From NCBI RefSeq assembly GCF_019091455.1, contig NZ_JAGXJN010000056.1, positions 1 through 33,609 on the forward strand: a stretch of DNA of 33,609 nt, written 5' to 3'. The notes below the pieces were generated by a model. That model was not told where the DNA came from and did not search any database. It saw only the letters and a program-made list of their open reading frames with translations. The stretch's first letter is position 1. Every line of letters starts with the position of its first letter. The stretch is from Chitinophaga sp. GbtcB8 (lineage in GTDB: Bacteria; Bacteroidota; Bacteroidia; Chitinophagales; Chitinophagaceae). The position numbers and the translations under genes are program-made. Positions 7,973-15,448 of this stretch are shown here, piece by piece.

Positions 7973-9089
7973 CCGCAAGTGCATGTATTTCAGCGGCCAG
8001 GCGGCTCCAGGAGTATTTTTGTTTTTCTTCCTGTATGCCGGCTGTCATGGCAGCTTCCCGGTCCTCTGCATAATATTTTTCTACGGCAGCTGCAATGGAG
8101 GCCGGTTCCGGCTCACAAATGAAGCCTACTTTGCCATCCGGGATGGTTTCTGCCAGCCCGCCTACATTGGTAACTACCATGGGCTTTTCAAAGTGGTAAG
8201 CTATCTGTGAAATGCCGCTCTGGGTGGCGCTTTTATATGGCTGTACCACCAGGTCGGCCGCACGGAAATAATACTTTACGTCGTCGTTGGGAATGAAATC
8301 GGTATGCAGCAATACCTTATCGCCCAGCTGGTGTTGTGCGATCAGCTGGTGATAGGGGGCAGCATCTTCATAAAACTCCCCGGCTACTATCAGATGAATG
8401 TCCAGCTTACGCAGGCGTTCATCTGCCATAGCCTGTAATAACAGGTCCAGCCCTTTGTAGGGGCGTATGAAACCAAAGAACAGGATGTACCGTTTCCCCG
8501 CATCCAGCTTCAGGTGAGCCCTGGCAGCGGATTTAGGTATTAATTCCCCATAGCTGTCATAAATAGGATGGGGGATGAGCGATGCCTTTTTTACAGGCTC
8601 AAACTGCCGCAGGTCGTTGATCACAGACCGGCTCATGGCTACAAACACATCCACCGGTTTCAGGAAGTAGCGGGTAAAGGCTACATCGCCAAACCTTTTT
8701 TCATGCGGTACTACGTTATCCAGCAAACCTACTATGCGGATGCGGCTGCCTTTTTTAGCGATGCGTAATATAGTGCCCAGGCAGGGTCCCATAATGGGCA
8801 GCCAGTATCTTACAATAATAATGTCAGGGTTAAAGCGGCGTATTTTGCGGCCGGTGATCCACCAGTTCAGCGGATTAATGGAGTTTACGATACGGCGGAT
8901 ACGCAGGTGTGCGGGCGGAGGATCTGTTGAATACTGGCTTTTGCCGGGGAACATGAAACCAGGATACTGTACAGTGAAGGTCCAGATATCTACATCGTCT
9001 GTTTGCTGCAGCTCTTCGGCCAGCCTTTCGTTATAAGCTGCCAGGCCGCCCCGGAAGGGGTAGGCGGTGCCGAGTATGAGGATCTTCAA
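7950..9089 (-). CDS. Glycosyltransferase family 4
   Basis: A 379-aa GT-B fold enzyme, probably a retaining transferase adding a sugar from a nucleotide-sugar donor to a lipid-linked or surface glycan. The N-terminal domain starts KILILGTAYPFRGGLAAYNERLA, the glycine-rich acceptor-side motif. The donor domain includes YILFFGFIRPYKGLDLLLQA and the QPYKSATQSGISQIAYHFEKPMVVTNVGGLAE segment that carries the sugar-nucleotide contacts. The start codon is TTG at 9087-9089, one base after the GT2 stop, so it is probably coupled to GT2. The last seven residues (ESVKLKA) are encoded by the intergenic repeat, suggesting the repeat has extended into or replaced the original gene end. Confidence 0.9.
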   Translation of the reverse strand: MKILILGTAYPFRGGLAAYNERLAEELQQTDDVDIWTFTVQYPGFMFPGKSQYSTDPPPAHLRIRRIVNSINPLNWWITGRKIRRFNPDIIIVRYWLPIMGPCLGTILRIAKKGSRIRIVGLLDNVVPHEKRFGDVAFTRYFLKPVDVFVAMSRSVINDLRQFEPVKKASLIPHPIYDSYGELIPKSAARAHLKLDAGKRYILFFGFIRPYKGLDLLLQAMADERLRKLDIHLIVAGEFYEDAAPYHQLIAQHQLGDKVLLHTDFIPNDDVKYYFRAADLVVQPYKSATQSGISQIAYHFEKPMVVTNVGGLAETIPDGKVGFICEPEPASIAAAVEKYYAEDREAAMTAGIQEEKQKYSWSRLAAEIHALAESVKLKA

Positions 9090-9090
9090 T

Positions 9091-10038
9091 TCACGAGATT
9101 TTTTCTTCGATCAAATAATTATTCCGCTCCGGTGCATTGCGGGCTACGAGCTCGCCAATAAAACCGGTGAGGAACAGTTGTGAACCTATGATCATAAACA
9201 GGATGGCCAGGTAAAAGATAGGCCGGTCCGTCATGTTGTACTTGTCAAAAGCTATTTTGGCAAAGCCCAGGTAAAAGGCAATCCCAAAACCTAAGAAGAA
9301 GAACACGGTACCCAGCGCGCCAAACAGGTGCATAGGGCGTTTCCCAAACTTACCGATGAACATAATGGAGGCCAGGTCCAGGAAACCGTTAATAAAACGT
9401 TCCAATCCAAACTTGGTAACGCCGTATTTGCGGGCGCGGTGCTCTACGGGTTTTTCGCCGATCTTGCTAAAGCCGGCCCATTTGGCGATCACGGGTATAT
9501 AGCGGTGCATTTCCCCATACACTTCAATAGACTTCACCACTTTTTTGCGATAGGATTTCAGGCCGCAGTTCATATCGTGCAGCGCTACCCCGCTCATTTT
9601 GGTGGTGGTCCAGTTATAGAGCTTACTGGGCAGGATTTTGGTGAGTGCGTTATCGGAGCGGATCTTTTTCCAGCCGCTTACCAGGTCGTAGCCGTCCTCT
9701 ACTATCATGCGGTACAGTTCCGGTACCTCATCGGGGCTGTCCTGCAGGTCGGCATCCATGGTAATGATCACATTGCCCTGTGCTGCGCGGAAGCCTTCAT
9801 TTAAGGCGGCGGATTTGCCATAGTTACGGCGGAAGCGGATGGCTTTAATATGCTGCGGGTCGCCGGCTGCCAGGCGCTGTATCACTTCCCAGGAGCTATC
9901 CGTGCTACCGTCGTCCACCATCCATATGTCGTAGGTGAAGTTGTTTTCCTGCATCACACGATCAATCCAGGCAACAAGTTCCGGCAAAGATTCTTCTTCG
10001 TTTTTTAATGGAACGATAACGGATATGTCTAAACTCAT
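9091..10038 (-). CDS. Glycosyltransferase family 2, DPM1/ArnC-like with two C-terminal TM helices
   Basis: A 315-aa GT-A fold transferase. It has SVIVPLKNEEES at the first strand, Asp42-Asp43 in MVDDGSTDSS, and the metal-binding DAD at 95-97 in TMDADLQDSPDEVPEL. The HRARKYGVTKFGLERFINGFLDL segment is typical of polyprenyl-phosphate glycosyltransferases. Two hydrophobic helices (about 230-255 and 270-295) anchor it in the inner membrane. Expected role: transfer of a sugar from a nucleotide donor to undecaprenyl phosphate, or a related lipid-linked step. It is followed directly by the GT4 gene. Confidence 0.92.
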   Translation of the reverse strand: MSLDISVIVPLKNEEESLPELVAWIDRVMQENNFTYDIWMVDDGSTDSSWEVIQRLAAGDPQHIKAIRFRRNYGKSAALNEGFRAAQGNVIITMDADLQDSPDEVPELYRMIVEDGYDLVSGWKKIRSDNALTKILPSKLYNWTTTKMSGVALHDMNCGLKSYRKKVVKSIEVYGEMHRYIPVIAKWAGFSKIGEKPVEHRARKYGVTKFGLERFINGFLDLASIMFIGKFGKRPMHLFGALGTVFFFLGFGIAFYLGFAKIAFDKYNMTDRPIFYLAILFMIIGSQLFLTGFIGELVARNAPERNNYLIEEKIS

Positions 10039-10060
10039 AGTCTGGATAATTTTTTAAAAA

Positions 10061-10160
10061 CGCTTAACGCCGAATGCTTAATGCTGAACGCTAATGCAGC
10101 CAGCGGTAGGTCCGCTGCCCGAACATAACATAATCAGCGTTAAGCATTGGGCGTTCAGCG
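10061..10160. repeat. TTAACGC/TTAATGC-word inverted repeat with nested hairpin
   Basis: The left arm 10061-10084 (CGCTTAACGCCGAATGCTTAATGC) and right arm 10137-10160 pair as near-perfect reverse complements. Between them is a small perfect hairpin, 10101-10106 with 10112-10117 (CAGCGG/CCGCTG). The element fills most of the gap between DUF4199 and GT2, both on the minus strand. No run of T follows, so it is not a standard Rho-independent terminator. Confidence 0.75.
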
Positions 10161-10165
10161 TATTC

Positions 10166-10669
10166 CTATAACTGCGGCTGTTGTACGTTCGGGTTCTTCT
10201 TGGCTACGGCAGCACCTATAAGGGATGCAATGGCGCCAAAGAACAGGGTACCGAAAATACCGCCTGCTAATACAAATACCATGAACATCTTACTGGTCAT
10301 GGCAATGGCTTTTTCTATCACATCATCTGACTGTCCCTGTTTTTCCATCTGCCTGCGGGCTTCTTCCAGCGCTTTTTCCTTAATATCCGGGAAAATAAGG
10401 ATGAATACCACGGAGAACAGCACGGTAACCAGTGCTATAAGGGACGTAGTTTTGAACCCGTTTGCAAAAACATTGCCAAAGGTCACATTCCCGTCGTTCA
10501 GCTTTGCAAACTGGGTGCAGGTAAAAATAACGCCAACAAATATTACAACCGTGCTTACCCATTTTACCCAACTCTCTGTGCTGAGGTTCATCACATAAAA
10601 GAGTACAGATAACAGAATAAGGATTGCGCTGATAACCAATCCATACTGAAGATGGTTGCTTTTGTGCAT
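10166..10669 (-). CDS. DUF4199 membrane protein
   Basis: A 167-aa protein with about four transmembrane helices (roughly 9-27, 35-51, 75-93 and 130-152) and a charged, probably cytoplasmic helix between the third and fourth (IKEKALEEARRQMEKQ). The pattern of a central FGNVFANGFKTTSLIALVTVLFSVVFILIFPD segment is characteristic of DUF4199, a Bacteroidota family of unknown function. It starts 21 bp after the dihydroorotase-like gene on the same strand. A second DUF4199 protein is present at 23226. Confidence 0.87.
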   Translation of the reverse strand: MHKSNHLQYGLVISAILILLSVLFYVMNLSTESWVKWVSTVVIFVGVIFTCTQFAKLNDGNVTFGNVFANGFKTTSLIALVTVLFSVVFILIFPDIKEKALEEARRQMEKQGQSDDVIEKAIAMTSKMFMVFVLAGGIFGTLFFGAIASLIGAAVAKKNPNVQQPQL

Positions 10670-10690
10670 AGTAGTAAAGGTTTATAAGGA

Positions 10691-11953
10691 TTAAGAAAAC
10701 AGTACCTGATTATTATTGATAACCGCTTTCACTTTGCCTGTTAACTCCGCGCCAATATACGGTGAATTTTTAGACCGGGAAGCAATATCAGCGCTGGTGA
10801 ACGTCCAGGTGGTATCCGGTTCAAATACAGTGAGGTTTTCCAGCTCTCCTTTATTAAATTCCGGTACAGGAAGGTTAAAGATGCGGCGTGGATTTATGGT
10901 GAGCATTTGTATAAGCTGTGGCAGGGGCAGCTGGGGAATATGTCTACGGATCACCCCAAAACAGGTCTCCAATCCTATCATCCCATTCTTTGCATATTCA
11001 AATTCCAGCTGTTTGGCATCCCAGTCCTGCGGTTGGTGGTGGGTGGCAAAACAATCCACCACGCCATTCACCACGGCCTCTTTCAGCGCGGCAACATCTT
11101 CTTCGCTGCGCAGGGGCGGGTTTACTTTAAGATGGGTATCGTAGTTCCGGAGGTCAGCATCTGTAAAAGACAGGTGGTAAGGCGTAACGGAGCAGGTAAC
11201 CTTTATACCTTCTTCCTTTGCTTTGGCAATGAGGGCTATGCCTTTGGCAGTGCTTACGCCGGTAATGTGCAGTTTGGAATCTGTGTACCGGGCCAGCTCC
11301 AGGTCGCGCTGAATGATCAGCTCCTCGGCCAGGGCGGGTTTGCCGGGCATGCCCAGCTGTGTGGAGTGGATGCCTTCATGCATAAGTCCGTGGGCGGAGA
11401 TGCTCTGGTCATCCGGCAGCTGTATAATGGTGCCGTCAAAGGCTTTTACATATTGCAGGGCTTTAAGCAGCAGGCCGGGGGATTGTACGGGTTTAATACC
11501 GTCGGAAAAGGCGGCGGCGCCAGCTTCCTGCATCTCGTACATTTCTGCCAGGGAAGCGCCTTCCAGGTTTTTGGTAATGGCGCCTATGGGCAGCACCTGT
11601 ACAGGGCCGCGGCTGGTATTGCTGAGCACATAGCTGATCTGCGGTTTGGTATGCAGGGCCGGCTGGGTGTTGGGCACTATCATTACCGTGGTAAAACCGC
11701 CCCTGGCTGCTGCCAGTGAACCGGTTTGCAGGTCTTCCTTATGCTCCTGGCCGGGATCGCAGAAATGGGCAAAAACATCCATCCAGCCCATGGATACGTG
11801 GAGGTTATTGCCTGTAATGATGGTTACATTATCCGCCTTAATTTCTGCGGCTACCTTGCTCACCTTGCCATCTGCTACTAAAATGTCCATCGGCTGCCCG
11901 GAGAAGGGATCATTCGGGGCGATAATGATTGCTTTTTTAATTAATATCTGCAT
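10691..11953 (-). CDS. Dihydroorotase-like protein, probably non-catalytic (pseudo-dihydroorotase)
   Basis: A 420-aa amidohydrolase-fold protein of the type I dihydroorotase family (third step of pyrimidine synthesis). The overall sequence fits: GGFTTVMIVPNTQPAL, then GMPGKPALAEELIIQRDLELA and VTPYHL. However, the metal site is largely lost. The HxH motif reads DVFAHFCDPG, so the first His is Phe61 (His63 kept) and the substrate Arg position is Cys65. The His expected around 178 is Gln, the His expected at 232 is Gly (LHITGVST), and the catalytic Asp of ATDHAPH is His305 (FATHHQPQ). Only His63 and Asp151 remain of six expected positions. It therefore resembles the inactive PyrC-like partners that support aspartate transcarbamoylase assembly in some bacteria. 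Start ATG 11951-11953 chosen by the first strand. Confidence 0.88.
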   Translation of the reverse strand: MQILIKKAIIIAPNDPFSGQPMDILVADGKVSKVAAEIKADNVTIITGNNLHVSMGWMDVFAHFCDPGQEHKEDLQTGSLAAARGGFTTVMIVPNTQPALHTKPQISYVLSNTSRGPVQVLPIGAITKNLEGASLAEMYEMQEAGAAAFSDGIKPVQSPGLLLKALQYVKAFDGTIIQLPDDQSISAHGLMHEGIHSTQLGMPGKPALAEELIIQRDLELARYTDSKLHITGVSTAKGIALIAKAKEEGIKVTCSVTPYHLSFTDADLRNYDTHLKVNPPLRSEEDVAALKEAVVNGVVDCFATHHQPQDWDAKQLEFEYAKNGMIGLETCFGVIRRHIPQLPLPQLIQMLTINPRRIFNLPVPEFNKGELENLTVFEPDTTWTFTSADIASRSKNSPYIGAELTGKVKAVINNNQVLFS

Positions 11954-12091
11954 GCTGTAAAATAAAACCTGGCTGTAAGAATAATGCTTGTCCAAAAAGT
12001 GCAGGGCAAAAATAGGAAAATTTGAAGATGGTGGGATAGGAAGTGGAAAGTAGAAGGTAAGAAGTCAGAGATTTAGCAGGAAAGGGGGAAC

Positions 12092-12496
12092 CTACACCAG
12101 CCGCTCCCGCATTTCAAGGGTGGGCAGGGCGCAGGCCTGCTTACGTACCAGCCGGTGGCGGCGCCGGGCTATCCAGTTATATACCGGGTTACTGATAAAA
12201 GCGGGAATACAGCTCAGCAGCCAGCCGGCCAGGCCGAACGGCTGCCGGCATCCGCGCAGAATGCGGGCTATAGCAGCCGTCCGGGTATATGCTTTGCCAT
12301 GCTGTATCAAGTAAATGGTACCGGCTTCTGTACCTGTGGCCAGGGGCAGCCCATGCTGCCGGGCCAGGGCCTGGAAACAGCCGCTTTGCTGATCGCAGAG
12401 GCGGAAATCTACCCGGTCCATGCGGATAACCCAGCGTATAAAGCCATTGCAAAAGGCACAGCTCCCATCGAATAATATGATCTTATCTGCCTGCAT
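12092..12496 (-). CDS. DCC family (DUF393) thiol-disulfide oxidoreductase-like protein
   Basis: A 134-aa thioredoxin-like protein of the DCC family, named after the D-x-C-x-x-C signature seen here as ILFDGSCAFCN, with Cys13 and Cys16 forming the CxxC pair. Further family features are WVIRMD, a RTAAIARILR segment (about 74-83), a hydrophobic helix near 90-105, and an Arg-rich region (WIARRRHRLVRK). The ATG at 12494-12496 puts the motif at the usual distance from the N-terminus and overlaps the HTTM stop by 14 nt. DCC proteins often sit beside HTTM genes, and the coupling here suggests the two act together, perhaps in a membrane redox reaction. Substrate unknown. Confidence 0.88.
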   Translation of the reverse strand: MQADKIILFDGSCAFCNGFIRWVIRMDRVDFRLCDQQSGCFQALARQHGLPLATGTEAGTIYLIQHGKAYTRTAAIARILRGCRQPFGLAGWLLSCIPAFISNPVYNWIARRRHRLVRKQACALPTLEMRERLV

Positions 12497-13436
12497 ATAC
12501 CTGCGGTTCAGGATGAAATTCCGCAAAGGTAGGTAATTTCCATTTGGCTTTCCGGTTTATGCGGCTGATCAGCTTATTCAGGAAGGCCTGCCATTCCTCA
12601 TCTTTAAAAAAGAAGCCATAGGTCATGATGAAAATGATCTCGAACCCATAGATCATCATAAACACATAAATACCCAGGTGCAGCGCAATGCCACAAAGCA
12701 CTACAACAAGGCGGGTCTTTTTAAACCATACCAGCACAGGGAAATACACTTCCACGATCAGGGTAAAATACGTGGAGATGGTGACGAATACGCCGTTCCT
12801 AGCCAGAAAATCGTTCCAGGGTGTGCCTTTAAAACGGCCAATGCTAAAAGTATAATAAGTGGCCACGCCATTGAACCATACCTCTGCATGGATCTTATGC
12901 CAGGCCGACCAGAAATAGATCATACAAAAGTGCAGGGTAATGGCCCGCACACACAGGTTGCTGCCCAGGTTCGACAGCCGCCGTAATGTTTGGTTCCTGA
13001 ACTGCCCGGCTTTAATGCTGAAGTATTGGTAGCTGTCGGCAAAAACCATGTACAGCATAATAAACTTCATCAGGTTATCGCCGCCATTCAGCACCAGGTT
13101 GCACATGCGCTGCAGGGTTTCATAACAAAGGAACAGCAGCAGGGCGGTAAAATGTTTCCCTATACCAAACAGGTATAATACAATGATCAGCAGGTAGGCG
13201 GTAATGAACCACTGGTAATGCTCCCGCAAAAAATGGGTAGGGATGCCCAGCAGCTCTGTAATAAAGGTAGGTACCGGCGATACAAAGGAATTGGCGCCAT
13301 ACAGGATATCCAGGTAGGCCCACTGAAAGAGGATGGTTTTAATTAAATGAAAACAAACAAAGATGCGGAATACCGCGAGGTAAAAGGAATAGCGGTTCTT
13401 TTCCTCTAAACTGAGCAGGTATTTAAACAGTGCCAT
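12483..13436 (-). CDS. HTTM-domain membrane protein (vitamin K-dependent carboxylase-like)
   Basis: A 317-aa polytopic membrane protein with about six to eight hydrophobic helices, matching the HTTM domain shared with vitamin K-dependent gamma-carboxylases. Visible hallmarks are RIFVCFHLIKTILFQWAYLDILYG near the N-terminus, ETLQRMCNLVLNGGDNLMKFIMLYMVFAD, the FCMIYFWSAWHKIHAEVWFNGVATYYTF segment, and a late LHLGIYVFMMIYGFEIIFIMTYGFFF. Bacterial HTTM proteins are mostly uncharacterised; gamma-carboxylation should not be assumed. It starts 11 bp after the preceding gene and overlaps the DCC gene, forming a three-gene unit. Confidence 0.88.
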   Translation of the reverse strand: MALFKYLLSLEEKNRYSFYLAVFRIFVCFHLIKTILFQWAYLDILYGANSFVSPVPTFITELLGIPTHFLREHYQWFITAYLLIIVLYLFGIGKHFTALLLFLCYETLQRMCNLVLNGGDNLMKFIMLYMVFADSYQYFSIKAGQFRNQTLRRLSNLGSNLCVRAITLHFCMIYFWSAWHKIHAEVWFNGVATYYTFSIGRFKGTPWNDFLARNGVFVTISTYFTLIVEVYFPVLVWFKKTRLVVVLCGIALHLGIYVFMMIYGFEIIFIMTYGFFFKDEEWQAFLNKLISRINRKAKWKLPTFAEFHPEPQVYAGR

Positions 13437-13447
13437 GGTGTACGGTT

Positions 13448-14080
13448 TTAGCGGTTAAGGGTAACATAATCGCTGATGAAATAAGCTTCTTCGCGGCGGG
13501 GTTTGGTGCTGAACCGGTCAGCAAATTTGGGGAGCATTACGTGGGAGAGAATGAGACGTACTTCATGCCGGGCTGTATCCAGCCGGTTCTTTTGAGCTAC
13601 AATGGCCGCGTAGTTCCGCAGGGTTTGAAAGCTGATGCCATGCTGGATGGTTTCCCGCAGCATATGTTCACCGCTGGTATCTGTTGCGCTTTTCCCGGCT
13701 TGTTTGTTCCGGTAGATGAGGTCCTGGCGCATATCGTGCAGGTCATCGCCAATGCCGGTCATGCTGCCGGAAAGCAGGTAGTCTACAATATCCTCATGCC
13801 AGTTAAACGGTGCTTTCTGTTGTTTGAGGGTTACAATCGGTTCCATTACCTCAAAGGTTTTGGTTTGGCGGGTAAGCTTATCACGGAACTCGTAGTACAG
13901 GCGCTCATCATAATTAGGGGGCGGGGCAAAGAAGCCCCAGCGCTGGAACAGCCATTGCTGGAACACCTGCTGCTGGTGGTAGAACTGCAGGCTTACATAA
14001 TTATCCGGCATGGTGAATAAGAAGGTGGCTGCAAAATAGCTGATGAATGCCAGGTATATAATCGGGCGTAAAATATTCAT
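13448..14080 (-). CDS. Single-pass membrane protein beside HTTM, DUF5819-like
   Basis: A 210-aa protein with one N-terminal transmembrane segment (about 5-23) and a soluble remainder rich in Arg and Gln. The segment FQRWGFFAPPPNYDERLYYEF (starting at residue 45) recalls the W-x-F-FAP-P motif of DUF5819 proteins, which I know as HTTM neighbours in Bacteroidota; this match is from memory and tentative. The rest (EDIVDYLLSGSMTGIGDDLHDMRQDLI, then MLRETIQHGISFQTLRNYAAIV) is helical. It is first in the coupled HTTM/DCC unit and is probably a partner subunit or substrate-binding component. Confidence 0.75.
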   Translation of the reverse strand: MNILRPIIYLAFISYFAATFLFTMPDNYVSLQFYHQQQVFQQWLFQRWGFFAPPPNYDERLYYEFRDKLTRQTKTFEVMEPIVTLKQQKAPFNWHEDIVDYLLSGSMTGIGDDLHDMRQDLIYRNKQAGKSATDTSGEHMLRETIQHGISFQTLRNYAAIVAQKNRLDTARHEVRLILSHVMLPKFADRFSTKPRREEAYFISDYVTLNR

Positions 14081-14084
14081 GGCT

Positions 14085-14209
14085 GAAGGTTTGAAGGGTT
14101 GAAGCGGGATAGTGTAAATACATAAGGGTTAAGAGAAGGCTGAATAGCGGGCATAGCTTGCCCAGCCCGGTTCTTCAGCCTTCTGCTTCAACCTTCAAAG
14201 TTTACACTA
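14085..14209. repeat. TTGAAGG/GTGTAAA-word inverted repeat
   Basis: Several pairs of matching arms occur in 125 bp: 14135-14144 with 14174-14183 (GAAGGCTGAA/TTCAGCCTTC), TAGTGTAAA at 14110-14118 with TTTACACTA at 14201-14209, GGTTGAAGC ending at 14105 with GCTTCAACC from 14185, and a small inner hairpin at 14149-14163. Because the outer words are in the same order on both sides they cannot all pair at once. It lies between two minus-strand genes. Confidence 0.65.
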
Positions 14210-14225
14210 CTAACTAAAACTGTGA

Positions 14226-14585
14226 TTAATCGAGGCTGTTCAATTTGCTCTGCACTTGCTGTGCAGGTTTCAGAATACCTCCACCCGGCTGGGTGATAAT
14301 GGTAGCATTTGCAGTAGCGGTCAGCAGGTCCGTTTGGGTAATGTAACGGGTTGCTGTAATAAGACGGGTGTACGGCAGGGGCACTACATAAATAGTGGGC
14401 ACCGGGGTCAGGTAAGCAGCCGCTTTGGCGCCGCTCACATTCCGGGCATCTGCCAGCTGCAGGTTTGTGGCCTGGTTGCTGCCTAATAAGGCAGGTGCGC
14501 TGGTGTGGCTGAAACTGGAAAGGGTAACAGTAGTAACTGCCAGGCAGGCTACAATGGCTGTTTTTGCATTGAAAATGCGGATCAT
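14226..14585 (-). CDS. Small secreted Thr/Ala-rich protein of unknown function
   Basis: A 119-aa protein with a signal peptide (positive N-terminus, hydrophobic core at about 10-25 ending near SSFSHTSA). The mature part is low in charge and rich in Thr, Ala, Leu and Pro (YLTPVPTIYVVPLPYTRLITATRYITQ), with no cysteine after the signal. I recognise no family. It is transcribed away from the XRE regulator at 14896, with 310 bp between them. Confidence 0.65.
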   Translation of the reverse strand: MIRIFNAKTAIVACLAVTTVTLSSFSHTSAPALLGSNQATNLQLADARNVSGAKAAAYLTPVPTIYVVPLPYTRLITATRYITQTDLLTATANATIITQPGGGILKPAQQVQSKLNSLD

Positions 14586-14895
14586 GACGTTTAAATTTTT
14601 GAGGTTATTGAAATGAAGAAATCAACAATGGGTTACTAGCGTTGCGCAATGGCAGACATTGCTGCAACCTGTTAGTAGGTGTGCTCATGCTGTTTGGGCT
14701 GATCCTCTGTGTAAGTGTGATTTTTGGGGTGTAACAAGAAGAACAGGACAACAAACAATCTGCTGTAGATCGGGTGTAAAGTTGAACATTAAAATTATTC
14801 CTGCCAATAGCGTGCGTGTTTAATTTATTCCTAATTTTATTGTACGATCTAGTTTGTTTGTTTTTAACTGTTGACCTCAAAAATTGTTGCACCCC
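14586..14895. other. Divergent intergenic region (310 bp)
   Basis: The region holds the promoters of the secreted protein (minus) and the XRE regulator (plus). The part near 14780-14880 is AT-rich and includes TAGTTTG about 45 nt before the XRE start, resembling a -7 box one T short. I see no RNA gene, convincing small ORF or strong hairpin. Confidence 0.5.
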
Positions 14896-15228
14896 ATGAT
14901 CTCGGACACCATCAGAAAGCTCCGTATGGAGCGAAGTTTTACCCAGGAGTATGTAGCCCTGGAGTTGGGCATTTCACAGAATGCTTATTGTAAAATTGAG
15001 AACGGGCAGGTTCAATTAACCATTGACCGCTTGCAGAAAATTGCGGCTATTTTAGATACGCCGTTGCCCCAGTTATTCAACTACCAAATGGAGCCTGAAG
15101 AAAAAGACAGCGCGTTACCATTTTGCCAGGACGTTATTGTGCTATTGCAGGAAGAGCTGCAGGCAAAACAAAAGGTAGTGAATGACCTGTTAGGGATCAT
15201 TAAGGTAATGCAGGGCAGTCCCGGGTAA
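14896..15228 (+). CDS. XRE-family transcriptional regulator
   Basis: A 110-aa protein with an N-terminal Cro/CI-type helix-turn-helix over about residues 4-60 (IRKLRMERSFTQEYVALELGISQNAYCKIENGQ, with the standard SQNAY-KIE recognition helix) and a C-terminal helical extension (LQEELQAKQKVVNDLLGIIKVM) that could dimerise. The ATG at 14896 is preferred to a TTG 12 nt upstream. It is monocistronic and divergent from the small secreted protein, which could be its target; that is inference from position only. Confidence 0.88.
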   Translation: MISDTIRKLRMERSFTQEYVALELGISQNAYCKIENGQVQLTIDRLQKIAAILDTPLPQLFNYQMEPEEKDSALPFCQDVIVLLQEELQAKQKVVNDLLGIIKVMQGSPG

Positions 15229-15383
15229 TGGTTGCTGTATTGTTTCCCATGCCTTTTTAGTGGTTTTGCCGGCGTCCGTTTGTGTTAGCCGCGTGGCGGA
15301 GCTATGGAGTGGCGGTTAGTATAATTGAAAAAACAACCCATAGATGTTATTAAAGCTAGTATTTACCCGTTATTTAAAATATT

Positions 15384-15424
15384 TTATGTTTTACATAAAA
15401 AATTAAATGTTTTGCGTACATTTG
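15384..15424 (+). promoter_or_regulatory. Two operator-like palindromes over a -7 box
   Basis: Palindrome 1 is TTATGT-TTT-ACATAA at 15384-15398; palindrome 2 is AAATGT-TTTGCGT-ACATTT at 15405-15423. They share the ATGTTTT...ACAT core, and their centres are 23 bp apart, about two helical turns. The second overlaps a perfect TAnnTTTG box (TACATTTG, 15417-15424), 25 nt before the DUF2975 start. This looks like the promoter of the DUF2975/HTH pair with repressor sites, perhaps bound by its own HTH protein. Confidence 0.5.
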
Positions 15425-15448
15425 GATCGAAACAAAATTTCATACTTT

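Noticed and set aside
10061..10160. Considered as an insertion sequence remnant
   Set aside because: The inverted arms have no transposase fragment between them and no flanking target duplication; the 50-nt centre is itself a small hairpin.
10907..11719. 270-codon open frame on the plus strand
   Set aside because: Lies opposite the dihydroorotase-like gene, which has clear family motifs; its own translation is low-complexity with no recognisable domain.
10691..11953. Considered annotating as an active dihydroorotase (pyrC)
   Set aside because: Four of six expected metal or catalytic positions and the substrate Arg are replaced.
12483..13436. Considered calling a true vitamin K-dependent gamma-carboxylase
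   Set aside because: Only the membrane HTTM portion is present in 317 residues; the large lumenal region of the animal enzyme is absent and the catalytic Lys could not be located with confidence.
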